A stretch of DNA of 52,529 nt from Rivularia sp. MS3 (GTDB lineage Bacteria > Cyanobacteriota > Cyanobacteriia > Cyanobacteriales > Nostocaceae), in contig JAHCMI010000065.1 in assembly GCA_019192545.1 (NCBI GenBank), positions 1-52,529 on the forward strand. The letters are read 5' to 3'. Below the pieces are notes generated by a model. It made no database searches, had not been told where the DNA came from, and was given only the letters and a program-made list of their open reading frames with translations. How positions within the stretch are numbered: position 1 is the stretch's first letter; each line of letters begins with the position of its first letter. Of the stretch, positions 17,004-26,063 are shown in pieces. Made by a program: the position numbers and the translations under genes.

Positions 17004-17040
17004 AGAGGCAATCAAACAAATGCCTCTCTATCCTTTTTCT
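17004..17040 (+). terminator. Intrinsic terminator of the zinc-ribbon gene
   Basis: AGAGGCA (17004-17010) and TGCCTCT (17021-17027) form a 7-bp stem with a 10-base loop, followed by TATCCTTTTTCT. It lies 27 bp after the stop at 16977. Confidence 0.75.
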
Positions 17041-17214
17041 CGCGATAAGTTATACTTACTCAATTTATTGATAAAGATGATTAATAAAGTTCCAACAATA
17101 CAGAATTTTACTGATAGTGATGCTTATACAAAGGATTTGACAACAGATAAATTTTTTGACAATCTTGTATAAGTCTAAATTAATTTGTAATATCCAATAT
17201 TAGTAAATTAGTAA

Positions 17215-17246
17215 TCCACCACATAACTGAATACTTATGTGGTGGA
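17215..17246 (-). terminator. Strong hairpin downstream of the SLH porin
   Basis: TCCACCACATAA and TTATGTGGTGGA form a perfect 12-bp stem with an 8-base loop, 40 bp after the porin stop. The sequence after it on the minus strand is AT-rich without a long T-run. It probably ends the porin mRNA. Confidence 0.65.
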
Positions 17247-17285
17247 CTCTTGAGTAAATACTATTGCATTCGAGAGTTTTAATTC

Positions 17286-18854
17286 CTAGAAAGTAAAGGT
17301 AGTTCTTAAAGTACCAATTACTACATCATCATTATTTTCGTTGTGGTCTGGTGCAGTTAACCAAATCACACCGGGGGTAATAGCGATATTGTCATTAATC
17401 TTATATTGATAGAATGCTTCGATGTGGTAGGAAGTATCTGGATCTTCATTCAAACCATCAATACTAGAATCAGTAAGTCTGGGTTCCATACCGAAGATAA
17501 CTCCAGCCAAATTACCTTTCTTACCAAAATCGGGTAATCCTAAAGTAACTGCCCAGTTCCAAATCTCCGCGCTTCCACGGTCTGGGAAAGCTGCGGATGT
17601 ACTTAAATTACGAGCATTGGTATAACCAGCCCAACCACCTAAAACTAGGTTCTTACTGATTCCTAATGATGCTTGGATACCATAGGAATCGGCACTAAAA
17701 GGAGTATCTGCAAGGGTAGAAATATTATCCAACGGTGAAACTGTATTAAAGTTAGAAGCATTACTACCAGCACCATTGAACTGGTTATAAGAATTGATAT
17801 AAGTTAAACCAACCTTAAAGCGATCGCTTGGTGCAAATGTGAGTTGTGCTAATGCACCGTAGGAACCGTTGAATAAACCATTATCAGTACCCGAGTCGCT
17901 TGCAGAGCCAGCTAAATAAGCCAAACTCAAAGATAAATTCTTGCCGAACTCCTGGGTAACTCCTACACCAGCACCATCCATTGCTCCATAGATGGGGTTA
18001 CGAGTTCCAAAGCTAGATAAAGCTCCTTCAGTACCATCACCATCAAATAAGTTTACTGTATCTACAACATCATCTGCTGCACCTGCATTTGCTATAGCTA
18101 TAACGTTAGTACTCTCAGTTAAAGGAAAACTGTACCAAAGTGCATCTAATTCAACATCGTTATCTCCGCTCTCACCAGCAAAGGCTAAACTTCCTTCAGG
18201 TGTACCAATATCGGGACCAACTATATTATTGCTTTGCAGTCTGGTGTATAGGGTGTCTTTTCCTGTGAAGCTGGTAGCAAAGTTGATTCTTGCTCTTGCA
18301 CCCAATGTCGTATTTTCGTCGTCTGTATCCCCTTCAAATACATCTGTAATTCCCACCACGACTTCACCTTCGAGTTTAGAAGTTGTGGAAAATTGATTTG
18401 TTTCTAACTGAGCAGTACGTGCTTCTACAGCGTCTACTCTTCCTCTAAGGGTTGCTAATTCCGCTGAAAACTCTGATTGCAGTCTTTGTAGAGTTGCAAG
18501 GTCTTCTTTATTAACTAGGTCTGCGGTTGCGGTTGCAATCAACTCATTTACTCTATCTAAACAAGCATTCAAACCCGCAGCAAACTCGTATCTCGTTAAT
18601 GCTCGATTACCTCGAAAAGTACTGTTTGGATATCCTGCAATACACCCGTAGCGCTCTACCAAAGACTGTAATGCTTGAAATGCCCAATCTGTAGGCTGTA
18701 CATCAGAAAACTGCGAAACAGAAGTAACCTGTTCTAAGGTTTCTTCTTGGGTTTGAATTTGTGCAACAGCAGTGTCATTTACTAATAATAATGTTGCAAA
18801 CGGAAAGCTTAAGAGGGGACTAACTACTAAAAACTTACACAAACTTTTTTTCAT
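17286..18854 (-). CDS. SLH-domain porin, cyanobacterial iron-uptake-porin type
   Basis: The order is signal peptide (about residues 1-32), SLH domain (SQFSDVQPTDWAFQALQSLV ... YEFAAGLNACLDRVNELIA), a short coiled coil (ATLQRLQSEFSAELATLRGRV), then a beta-barrel with alternating polar and apolar residues ending in the outer-membrane signature T-T-F-T-F. The SLH part anchors to the cell wall and the barrel forms an outer-membrane channel for small solutes or inorganic ions. The ATG at 18854 is preferred to the upstream TTG because it starts a canonical leader (MKKSLCKF) and has GAGAAG before it. A paralogue with the same architecture is at 39177-40958. No Zur box is visible upstream, although it stands next to zinc genes. 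Confidence 0.92.
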   Translation of the reverse strand: MKKSLCKFLVVSPLLSFPFATLLLVNDTAVAQIQTQEETLEQVTSVSQFSDVQPTDWAFQALQSLVERYGCIAGYPNSTFRGNRALTRYEFAAGLNACLDRVNELIATATADLVNKEDLATLQRLQSEFSAELATLRGRVDAVEARTAQLETNQFSTTSKLEGEVVVGITDVFEGDTDDENTTLGARARINFATSFTGKDTLYTRLQSNNIVGPDIGTPEGSLAFAGESGDNDVELDALWYSFPLTESTNVIAIANAGAADDVVDTVNLFDGDGTEGALSSFGTRNPIYGAMDGAGVGVTQEFGKNLSLSLAYLAGSASDSGTDNGLFNGSYGALAQLTFAPSDRFKVGLTYINSYNQFNGAGSNASNFNTVSPLDNISTLADTPFSADSYGIQASLGISKNLVLGGWAGYTNARNLSTSAAFPDRGSAEIWNWAVTLGLPDFGKKGNLAGVIFGMEPRLTDSSIDGLNEDPDTSYHIEAFYQYKINDNIAITPGVIWLTAPDHNENNDDVVIGTLRTTFTF

Positions 18855-18866
18855 GATTCTTCTCAA

Positions 18867-19183
18867 CTCACACTCAAATTTAAAATACAGAGTAATCTAA
18901 TAAATGCAGATGATGCAACAGATACTTACACCACCTATTTTTACCCTGATACTAATTAACTATTAATTACGGATAAAACCGTCTGACACCCCAAACCGAA
19001 AAAAGAATCAACCAGATTTCTAGATTTACCTGCAAGAATCTTAATTATTAATCAAACTTTTGAGGTTGACGCATTCTTAAGAAACCCAGCTTTTTCATAG
19101 ATATTCTGATTGATTGACATCCATTACACAACTTGCACGCTAGTCAAACTAATGATTAATTACTTTAATTCCGCTATTAGCTA
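18867..19183. other. Non-coding gap between porin and znuA
   Basis: This 317-bp stretch holds the upstream region of the porin and the 3' flank of znuA. I see no open frame, box or clear hairpin in it. Confidence 0.5.
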
Positions 19184-20251
19184 TTACTTAGCAAAAGCTG
19201 TATATTGACCTCCCAAACCATCTACAATAGCTTTAGTATTAGCAATCAACATTTCCTGATAACTATCAGCATCAGTACCTTGTTCGCCCAAGCCATCAGC
19301 ATATAGTCTTTCCTGAGAAACTTTTACGTTGGCTTCTTTTCCAAGTCTTTCGATTAGTTTTGGACTATGGGTACTTTCAGCAAATATTGTCGGTACGTTC
19401 TCTTGCTTAATTTCTTTAGATAGTTCGGCGATTCTTGCTGCTGATGGTTCTGCTTCAGTACTAAAACCTTCTATAGCACCTTCGTAGTTAATATTGTATG
19501 CCTGGGTATAGTAGCTTAAAGCATCGTGAGTGGTAACTAATTTGCGTTGATTTGCAGGAATAGTAGCCACATTCTTTTTAATCCAGCTATCTATTTCTTT
19601 AATTTCCCCAGTTACTTTTTGGGCATTAGCTGCATACAATTGAGTGTTATCTGGAGCAACTTTCTCTAAATTACTACGGATAGCTTCAACCATTTGTACG
19701 CCATTTTGAGCATCGTGCCATACATGGGGGTCTGGTGCTTTTTCTTCTGAGTGTTTCTCTTCTTTTTCGTGGTCGTGGTCGTCGTGCTTGTCTTCAGAGT
19801 GTCCGGAATGACCGTGGTCGTGCTCTTCCCCCATAATTGGCTTAGGAACTGCAACTTCATGAATCGCTACTTTCGGAGCCTGATTGCTGCTTGCTTGCAC
19901 TAATTTGATAATACCGGGTTCAAAATCATAACCACCGTACAAAACTAAATCAGCCCTCTCGATTGCTTTGCGGTCATCTGGTTTTGGCTGGTATGTGTGG
20001 GGGTCCTGACCTGCATCTACTAAACACTTCAAGTCAACTGTTTGAGCAGCAACTTGTTTCGTGAGGTCACATATGACGCTAGTAGTAGCAACAACTAAGG
20101 GACGCTCCCCTGTCGCAGTACTGCTGGTGTTTACGGCAGAATTTTCTTCCGTACCAGAATTAGAATTAACTTGCTCGTTAGCACCACAGCCAATTAAACC
20201 AAGAGCCAAAGTTAATGCCGTAATTGCGCTTAGAGGTAATTTTCTAAACAT
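19184..20251 (-). CDS. znuA: Zinc ABC transporter substrate-binding protein
   Basis: A 355-residue lipoprotein: lipobox LIGC with the cysteine at residue 22, then the cluster A-1/ZnuA fold. The expected metal-binding histidines are visible in D-P-H-T-Y, D-P-H-V-W-H and T-T-H-D-A. Between the first two lies a His/Asp/Glu-rich loop (about residues 142-172) characteristic of zinc-specific members. It captures periplasmic zinc and delivers it to ZnuB/ZnuC. It is divergent from znuC, and two Zur boxes lie in the 113-bp gap. Confidence 0.95.
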   Translation of the reverse strand: MFRKLPLSAITALTLALGLIGCGANEQVNSNSGTEENSAVNTSSTATGERPLVVATTSVICDLTKQVAAQTVDLKCLVDAGQDPHTYQPKPDDRKAIERADLVLYGGYDFEPGIIKLVQASSNQAPKVAIHEVAVPKPIMGEEHDHGHSGHSEDKHDDHDHEKEEKHSEEKAPDPHVWHDAQNGVQMVEAIRSNLEKVAPDNTQLYAANAQKVTGEIKEIDSWIKKNVATIPANQRKLVTTHDALSYYTQAYNINYEGAIEGFSTEAEPSAARIAELSKEIKQENVPTIFAESTHSPKLIERLGKEANVKVSQERLYADGLGEQGTDADSYQEMLIANTKAIVDGLGGQYTAFAK

Positions 20252-20277
20252 CAGTGATTAGGAATAGTGCAGTAAAA

Positions 20278-20292
20278 TGATAATCGTTATCA
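20278..20292. promoter_or_regulatory. Zur box on the znuA side of the znuA/znuC gap
   Basis: TGATAATCGTTATCA matches the palindrome with one substitution and lies 27 bp before the znuA start. Confidence 0.85.
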
Positions 20293-20335
20293 TACAGTAG
20301 CGACTGCTCCAAGGGAAGTAGATTTGTAACATAAA

Positions 20336-20350
20336 CAATTATCATTATCA
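20336..20350. promoter_or_regulatory. Zur box on the znuC side of the znuA/znuC gap
   Basis: CAATTATCATTATCA keeps the right half ATTATCA and most of the left. It ends 15 bp before the znuC GTG; the ribosome site CAGGAGA follows at once. Confidence 0.7.
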
Positions 20351-20364
20351 TACAGGAGAAATCA

Positions 20365-21099
20365 GTGCTAGAAGTAGAGCATTTGGATGTAGATTACCGG
20401 GGTGTAGTGGCTGTTGATGATATCAGTTTTCGCGTTTTACCCGGACAAATTATTGGTGTAATCGGTCCAAATGGCGCTGGTAAAAGCACTTTGGTCAAAG
20501 CGATACTGGGTTTAATTCCTACAAGCAATGGAGTTGTTAAATTTTGTAATCGTCCGATCAAAAAGCAATTAAGGTCAGTTGCTTACGTACCTCAAAGAAC
20601 TCAAGTAGATTGGGATTATCCGATTACGGTACAGAAAGTGGTAATGATGGCTCGTACTGTTAGCACGGGTTGGTTTCGTAAACCGAGTCAGAAGTCTAAA
20701 GAAATAGTTAAATCTGCACTGCATAGAGTCGGGATGTGGGAATTTCGTTCCCGCCAAATAGGTGAGTTATCTGGGGGACAGCAGCAGCGGGTATTTTTAG
20801 CTAGAGCGCTAGCACAGCAAGCTAATTTATTTTTCTTTGACGAGCCGTTTGTTGGGATTGATAAAACTACTGAAGATATCATGTTTGATGTTTTTCATGA
20901 ATTAAAAAGAGATGGCAAAATTTTGATTTTAATTACCCATGACTTAGGTGAAACTTTAGCTCAATGTGACTCTTTATTATTGTTAAACAAACATATTATC
21001 GCTGATGGTTCTATGAAAGAAGTTGTTACAACTGAAAATTTACAGCGTGCTTATGGCAATAATATTTTATTTTTGAATCGACAAGAAAAATCAGCTTAA
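20365..21099 (+). CDS. znuC: Zinc ABC transporter ATP-binding protein
   Basis: A 244-residue ATPase with Walker A GPNGAGKST, Q-loop PQRTQVDWDYP, signature LSGGQQQRV, Walker B LFFFDEP and the switch histidine in LITHD. It powers zinc import with ZnuA and ZnuB at the cytoplasmic membrane. GTG is the start: it directly follows a good AGGAGA ribosome site and gives the standard MLEVEHL opening. znuB follows on the same strand after a 90-bp gap filled with short repeats. Confidence 0.95.
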   Translation: MLEVEHLDVDYRGVVAVDDISFRVLPGQIIGVIGPNGAGKSTLVKAILGLIPTSNGVVKFCNRPIKKQLRSVAYVPQRTQVDWDYPITVQKVVMMARTVSTGWFRKPSQKSKEIVKSALHRVGMWEFRSRQIGELSGGQQQRVFLARALAQQANLFFFDEPFVGIDKTTEDIMFDVFHELKRDGKILILITHDLGETLAQCDSLLLLNKHIIADGSMKEVVTTENLQRAYGNNILFLNRQEKSA

Positions 21100-21189
21100 T
21101 CAGTGAACAGTGAACAGTTATCAATTATCAATTACCAGTTATCAACTAACTACTAACTACTAACTACTAACCATTAACAATTACCAATA
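21100..21189. repeat. Heptamer-type tandem repeats between znuC and znuB
   Basis: Units such as CAGTGAA/CAGTTAT and later ACTACTA/ACTAACT follow each other across the whole intercistronic gap. This is the short tandemly repeated repetitive (STRR) type common in filamentous cyanobacteria. Confidence 0.7.
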
Positions 21190-22086
21190 ATGTTGAATTT
21201 GCTTTTGGAACCGCTTAGTTTTGGATTCATGCGAGATGCGCTAGTTGTTGCTGCTAGCTTGGGAATTCTTTGTTCTGTGGTTGGTTCTTATCTGATTGTA
21301 CAGCGTCAGGGAATACTCGGTGATGTGATTGCTCATGCTGTGTTACCTGGAATTGCGATCGCAATATTTCTTGGCATTGATATTTTTTTGGGTGCGTTTG
21401 TTTGCGGGACTTTCAGCACTTTTGTAATTAATTGGATAGAATCCCAGTCTCGTGTCAAAATTGATGCTGCAATGGCTTTGGTATTTTCAGGTTTTTTAGC
21501 GTTGGGTATTATGCTAATTAGCGTACTCAAAAGTAAAGTCGATTTGCATCACTTTTTATTTGGGAATATTTTAGGGGTGACAACAGAAGATGTTTTTAGA
21601 ACTTTAATAATTACAGTTGTTACCTTAGTTTTAGTTATAGTTTGTTATAAAGAATTGCTATTTTACACCTTTGACCCATCAGGGGCACAAGCGAGCGGAT
21701 TACCAGTAAATATTATTAAGTTTGGATTGACAGCAGCAATTACGTTAACAATTATTGCCAGTATGCAAGCTGTGGGAGTTGTATTAGTAATTTCTTTATT
21801 AATTGGTCCTGGAGTTACGGCTTATTTATTAGTAAAAGAGCTACATCAAATGATGATTCTAGGTTCTGCAATCGGTATGATTGGTAGCGTTGGCGGTTTA
21901 TATCTTAGCTATTATCAAAACGTGCCTTCCGGTGCATCTATTGTATTATTTATTTGCGGTTTATTTTTATTAGCATTATTATTCAGTCCTTCACAAGGTA
22001 TATTAACTCGTCCGAAGGCTAGGAAGATAAAACGTTCCGAAAGGGTTCTGCACGAAGTTATAGAAGTGAAGGGCAGTAGAAAGTAG
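21190..22086 (+). CDS. znuB: Zinc ABC transporter permease
   Basis: A 298-residue membrane protein of the ABC-3 family with about eight hydrophobic helices. The family's G-D-V-I-A-H-A-V-L-P-G coupling segment is visible at about residues 43-53 (LGDVIAHAVLPG). It forms the import channel for zinc delivered by ZnuA. It is the second gene of the znuC-znuB unit. The C-terminus is extended by about 25 charged residues beyond the last helix. Confidence 0.95.
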   Translation: MLNLLLEPLSFGFMRDALVVAASLGILCSVVGSYLIVQRQGILGDVIAHAVLPGIAIAIFLGIDIFLGAFVCGTFSTFVINWIESQSRVKIDAAMALVFSGFLALGIMLISVLKSKVDLHHFLFGNILGVTTEDVFRTLIITVVTLVLVIVCYKELLFYTFDPSGAQASGLPVNIIKFGLTAAITLTIIASMQAVGVVLVISLLIGPGVTAYLLVKELHQMMILGSAIGMIGSVGGLYLSYYQNVPSGASIVLFICGLFLLALLFSPSQGILTRPKARKIKRSERVLHEVIEVKGSRK

Positions 22087-22274
22087 GTAGTCGGCAATGG
22101 TACCCCATAAATTAATTTAAGACTTTCCTTCCAAGGATATATTTTTTCTTATGCGTAGCATCTCGAAAAAAATGTTGTAGTATTTTTCATAAATTAATTT
22201 AGGGGCTTCCAACCCGTTTAACGACAGTCTTTATATCCTCCTTCTATGCGTAGGGTAGTTTACAAACTGACTTT

Positions 22275-22973
22275 CTAGGATTTTGAAAAGTTAATTTTTC
22301 TTTGATAAATTAGCAAAGCTAAACCTACAATACCAACTCCTAACACAGATGTAGGTTCGGGTATCTTTGTTGCAACTAAACGCTGTCCGACTTCATCCCC
22401 AGCAGTAGGATTGTTAAGTAATTCCTTTGTGGTTACATTAAAAAATGCTACATCTAAATGAGAACGAAATCCTCGTGGTAAGTCGGGGTACTCTCCTAAC
22501 CAGTCAGTCAGGTGAACGTGGGGGTTAGGACTCGGTGGAAGGTTTTCACTATCACCATCAAAAAGCGCTCTGGGTACTGACCAAAAGTTCAATCCCTCTT
22601 CTCTTGCTTCTCCAATACTAATTCCATCCGATGCATCCCATAATCCTGACTGCAAAATCTTCCCAGTAGCAGTATCGAAGTTGAAATTGAATCCCTCACT
22701 CAGATGATCATCCTTAAACTCTGCAATGAGATTTCCATTAGGATCTAAAAAGGCAATATCAAATGACTCTAAATCGTTTTTACGAACAATACCGTCTATA
22801 GGTACTAAGGTTTCATCGTAGCTAAATTTACCTTTGGCTTCGTAGCCCAATGTCTGACCAGTCCAGTCCATATTAAAGGCGATCGCCTCTGCTTTCCTTA
22901 CATTTATGAAGCCCAAGCTCAAGAGTACACCTACGGTAGCGCTGATTTTAGCAAACTTGCGGTAAATATTCAT
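22275..22973 (-). CDS. PEP-CTERM exported protein
   Basis: A 232-residue protein with a signal peptide (about residues 10-32) and a C-terminal IPEPTSVLGVGIVGLALLIY-QRK, the PEP-CTERM sorting signal recognised by exosortase. The central part is polar with a beta-rich look and contains no motif I recognise. Such proteins are processed at the membrane and exported, often into the extracellular matrix. The ATG at 22973 is chosen over the TTG four codons upstream. A Zur/Fur-like half-palindrome lies about 80 bp upstream, so metal control is possible. It is divergent from the flavoprotein gene. Confidence 0.85.
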   Translation of the reverse strand: MNIYRKFAKISATVGVLLSLGFINVRKAEAIAFNMDWTGQTLGYEAKGKFSYDETLVPIDGIVRKNDLESFDIAFLDPNGNLIAEFKDDHLSEGFNFNFDTATGKILQSGLWDASDGISIGEAREEGLNFWSVPRALFDGDSENLPPSPNPHVHLTDWLGEYPDLPRGFRSHLDVAFFNVTTKELLNNPTAGDEVGQRLVATKIPEPTSVLGVGIVGLALLIYQRKINFSKS

Positions 22974-23054
22974 GATTCGCGTCAATCAAATCCTTGTGGA
23001 ACTGTTATTACTGACTTTAGGTTGCATCCCCTAATATCTTTATTACTTTAACAA

Positions 23055-23072
23055 TAATCATAATCATTCTCA
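23055..23072. promoter_or_regulatory. Zur/Fur-like box before the PEP-CTERM gene
   Basis: TAATCATAATCATTCTCA reads GAGAATGATTATGATTA on the other strand, a full half-site of the GAGAATGAT type plus a weaker second half. It lies about 80 bp before the minus-strand start at 22973. Confidence 0.5.
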
Positions 23073-23098
23073 AGATGATGTCAGAACTTGAAGAAATA

Positions 23099-23223
23099 TC
23101 TCAGAGGATGTTTTGAAAGCTATAAATGATACTCGAAACTTTTAACCTCCCCTTTTTAAGGGAGGGGAAGGGGGATCGTCCGAGAATTGTGATAAAACTA
23201 TACTTTTCAAACATCCTCTGAGA
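23099..23223. mobile_element. MITE-like element
   Basis: The 21-bp ends TCTCAGAGGATGTTTTGAAAG (23099-23119) and its near-complement CTTTTCAAACATCCTCTGAGA (23203-23223) differ by one shift and enclose about 83 bp without coding capacity, including CCCCTTTTTAAGGGAGGGG-like sequence. The end structure suggests a non-autonomous transposon. It sits between two metal-type boxes in a divergent promoter region. Confidence 0.8.
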
Positions 23224-23237
23224 CTTACCTGCTATTA

Positions 23238-23252
23238 TGATAACGATTATCA
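23238..23252. promoter_or_regulatory. Zur box before the flavoprotein gene
   Basis: TGATAACGATTATCA matches TGATAATnATTATCA with one mismatch. It lies 15 bp before the ATG at 23268. Confidence 0.75.
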
Positions 23253-23267
23253 TTATATTGAAATTTT

Positions 23268-24509
23268 ATGCAAAGTAATCCACCACACCTTTTGAAAAAA
23301 GTCGATTTAGCAATTATTGGTGCTGGACCTCATGCTCTGACTTTAATTACCCATCTGCTACAGAAACGTCAGAAAATTCGTTCAAAAATTGCGGTATTTG
23401 ACCCCAGTGGAAAATGGATGAGTCAGTGGGAGCATCAATTTGCAGCCTTGGAAATACCTCATTTACGTTCTCCTGCGGTTCACCATCCAGATCCAAATCC
23501 TTTTGCATTACGTAAGTTTGCCGAGTCTCGCTCGAATGAGTTTTTCCCTCCCTATGATTTACCGGGAACTCGGTTATTTAATGATTTTTGTCAGGATGTA
23601 ATTCGTCGTTGGGATTTAGACAATATAGTTCTAGGTGAAAAGATTACTCGAATTCAACCTTTAAATAATCCTTTTGGATCTCAGTTTCGTTTGTGGTTGG
23701 GTTCGGGAAAATCAATATTAGCTAGTCGGGTAGTATTAGCAACTGGTAGCAGTCAATTACAAATACCTGATTGGACAAGTCAAATTAACCAAAATTATCC
23801 CGAAGATAAACTTTGTCATTCTCAATCAGTAGATTTACGCAAACTATATTTAGCTGGTGAAAAAGTATTAATTATTGGTGGAGGGTTAACAAGCGGACAT
23901 TTAGCGGTAGGTGCAGTGTCTCGCGGAGCCGAAGTGCAGATATCCATACGACGACAGTTACAGGAAAAGATATTTGATGCGGATGCTGGTTGGCTAGGAC
24001 CAAAATATTTAAAAGGATTTTTTGCAGAACCAGATTTTGAAAAGCGTTTTGAAATGATTCAGCAAGCGCGAAATGGTGGTTCTATGACTCCTGCAATGGT
24101 AACGCGGTTAAGACGACAAGTGCATAATGATAAGCTGAAAATTCAGGAAAACATGCAAGTTGTTGGGGTTGAGTGGATAGATAATCAATGGTTGGTGAAA
24201 TTTACCGATGGTGAGCAAAAACAATTTCATCGCATTTGGTTATCTACAGGAACCCGTTTCGATGTCAACTGCGAACCTTTATTAAAGGAAGTTTTACAAG
24301 CTTATCCAATACCTGTAATCAATGGTTTTCCAGTTTTAGATAGTAATTTACGTTGGCGCGGTTGCTCATTATTCATTATGGGCGGGTTAGCGGCTTTACA
24401 AATCGGGCCAACGGCAAGAAATTTATCAGGTGCAAGAATGGCAAGTGATAAAATGCTCAAGGCGATTATTAAATCTAATGTAGTTCAACATCAACCTAAA
24501 ATTGCTTGA
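23268..24509 (+). CDS. FAD/NAD(P)-dependent oxidoreductase, possible N-hydroxylating monooxygenase relative
   Basis: A 413-residue protein with two dinucleotide-binding folds: GAGPHALTL at about residues 18-26 for FAD and GGGLTSGHLA at about residues 204-213 for NAD(P)H. L-A-T-G-S closes the first domain. The N-terminal W-M-S-Q-W-E-H and L-R-S-P-A-V-H-H-P-D segments resemble the IucD/SidA-type flavoproteins, but the protein is shorter. No siderophore biosynthesis genes lie nearby. The Zur box just upstream suggests induction in low zinc, so it might make or modify a zinc-binding small molecule, which is an untested idea. Another possibility is a thioredoxin-reductase-like enzyme of unknown substrate. 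Confidence 0.75.
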   Translation: MQSNPPHLLKKVDLAIIGAGPHALTLITHLLQKRQKIRSKIAVFDPSGKWMSQWEHQFAALEIPHLRSPAVHHPDPNPFALRKFAESRSNEFFPPYDLPGTRLFNDFCQDVIRRWDLDNIVLGEKITRIQPLNNPFGSQFRLWLGSGKSILASRVVLATGSSQLQIPDWTSQINQNYPEDKLCHSQSVDLRKLYLAGEKVLIIGGGLTSGHLAVGAVSRGAEVQISIRRQLQEKIFDADAGWLGPKYLKGFFAEPDFEKRFEMIQQARNGGSMTPAMVTRLRRQVHNDKLKIQENMQVVGVEWIDNQWLVKFTDGEQKQFHRIWLSTGTRFDVNCEPLLKEVLQAYPIPVINGFPVLDSNLRWRGCSLFIMGGLAALQIGPTARNLSGARMASDKMLKAIIKSNVVQHQPKIA

Positions 24510-25085
24510 GTGTATATTTTCTCAGAAGTTGTCGAGGTTAAAAACTCCTCACCTTCAGGCAGGAGATGTAGAATGAGTTGGCGAATGCCCGTCGCAGTGA
24601 TACCTGAGTAACTGGTACATCATAAAATTGTATCTTATGCTGAGTTGCTAGCATAAGAATAAAGAAATGGTATAACCATAAATGTTTTCGGGAGTTAATA
24701 ATAATACTCAAAGGTCATGGTAATGTTCTGCAAAATTATCGACGAAACTGAGTAAAACTTTACTTTTAAAAAAAGAATAATACATGTTTTATACTCATTT
24801 ATGCTTAAAATATATTGAGTTATATTTCAAACTTTTTCATGATACTTCTAATTAAATACCGATGAGTAAAAATAGTATTTATACATATCTCAAGACTAAA
24901 TGACTTAATCTAAAAAATAATTGACAATCTTTCTTAAGACAGAGATTTGATTAAGAATATCTAACCAACAGGGCAAAATAATTAATATAAAAAAATATCA
25001 AAGCTGAGTTTTAAAATTAAAACCAGTGATAATATTCAAGAATAAGTTTGAATAGCCTACAATATTATTAAAAAATTCAAGTATT
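24510..25085. other. Non-coding stretch, nothing recognised
   Basis: These 576 bp are AT-rich with no supported frame or RNA. A short GC-richer patch at about 24540-24620 follows the flavoprotein gene. Confidence 0.5.
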
Positions 25086-26063
25086 ATGATACTAGCAACT
25101 AAACCTAAAGTCAAAACTTTAAAAGACTATAGTTACAGCGCGGTTGAAAAGCAATTAAAAAAAACTTACAAGTGGGAAAAAGCTGTTAAAGGCGATAAAG
25201 ATGCAGAAGCTTTACATCAAATGCGCGTCGGTATGCGTCGTTTGCGTACTACTATAACCGGATTTAATTCTATAGTTAATTTTCCGAAGTCGGCTAACGA
25301 TAAAAATATTAAGAAAATTGCGGCTTGCCTCGGTTCTCTCAGAGATTTAGATGTCTTAAAAGAAACCTTAGTTACTACATATAAGCCACAGCTACCTAAA
25401 AAAGAAAGAGCAAACTTAGATAAAGTTATTGATACTTTAGAAGAACAACGTGTAGACGCGGTAGCAGACGTAAAAGCATTATTGAAAAGCGAGCGCTACA
25501 AATCTTTAAAAACCGGATTGCAAGGATGGTTAGAAAAACCCGAATATTTTCAATTAGCAAATTTAACAATTCAACAAAGTTTGCCGGATTTACTTTTACC
25601 TGAATTGAGTAATTTTTTGCTACATCCTGGTTGGTTAGTAGGAACTACAGTAGAAGATAATAAAATTGTTGTTTCAACTAATTTTGATGAGAAACAAATA
25701 GAAAAGCAATTATCGACGGATTTAGCTGAAGATTTACATGGTTTACGCAAGCAAGCAAAAAGACTGCGATATCAGATGGAATTATTTACTAGTTTCTACG
25801 GTGAAGGATACGCAAACTATCTCGCACAAGTCAAAAATATTCAAGAAATTTTAGGTTCAATACAGGATAGCGTAATTCTGGATGAGTGGCTAAAAAATGT
25901 GCTGAAATCAAAAGCGAGTAAAGAGCTTCCCACTTTAGTTAATTTGTTGAAGAAAAATCGTTATGATTTATGGCAACAATGGCAGTCTTTACAGCAACGA
26001 TTTCTCAAACTCGAAACAAGACATGAGTTTCATTTGATTATTCTACATCCTGCACTTAAGTAG
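25086..26063 (+). CDS. CHAD-domain protein
   Basis: A 325-residue soluble, helical, very lysine-rich protein. The CHAD signature is visible as LHQMRVGMRRLRTT (about residues 43-56) and LHGLRKQAKRLRYQME (about residues 218-233), the two conserved His/Arg helices that bind polyphosphate in this family. It has no fused CYTH domain, so it is not a triphosphatase but probably a polyphosphate-granule-associated protein. It stands alone, with long AT-rich flanks. Confidence 0.9.
   Translation: MILATKPKVKTLKDYSYSAVEKQLKKTYKWEKAVKGDKDAEALHQMRVGMRRLRTTITGFNSIVNFPKSANDKNIKKIAACLGSLRDLDVLKETLVTTYKPQLPKKERANLDKVIDTLEEQRVDAVADVKALLKSERYKSLKTGLQGWLEKPEYFQLANLTIQQSLPDLLLPELSNFLLHPGWLVGTTVEDNKIVVSTNFDEKQIEKQLSTDLAEDLHGLRKQAKRLRYQMELFTSFYGEGYANYLAQVKNIQEILGSIQDSVILDEWLKNVLKSKASKELPTLVNLLKKNRYDLWQQWQSLQQRFLKLETRHEFHLIILHPALK

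Noticed and set aside
17992-18396. Rightward 134-codon frame inside the SLH porin
   Set aside because: It is a Ser/Ala/Pro-rich mirror of the porin codons; the porin reading is firm.
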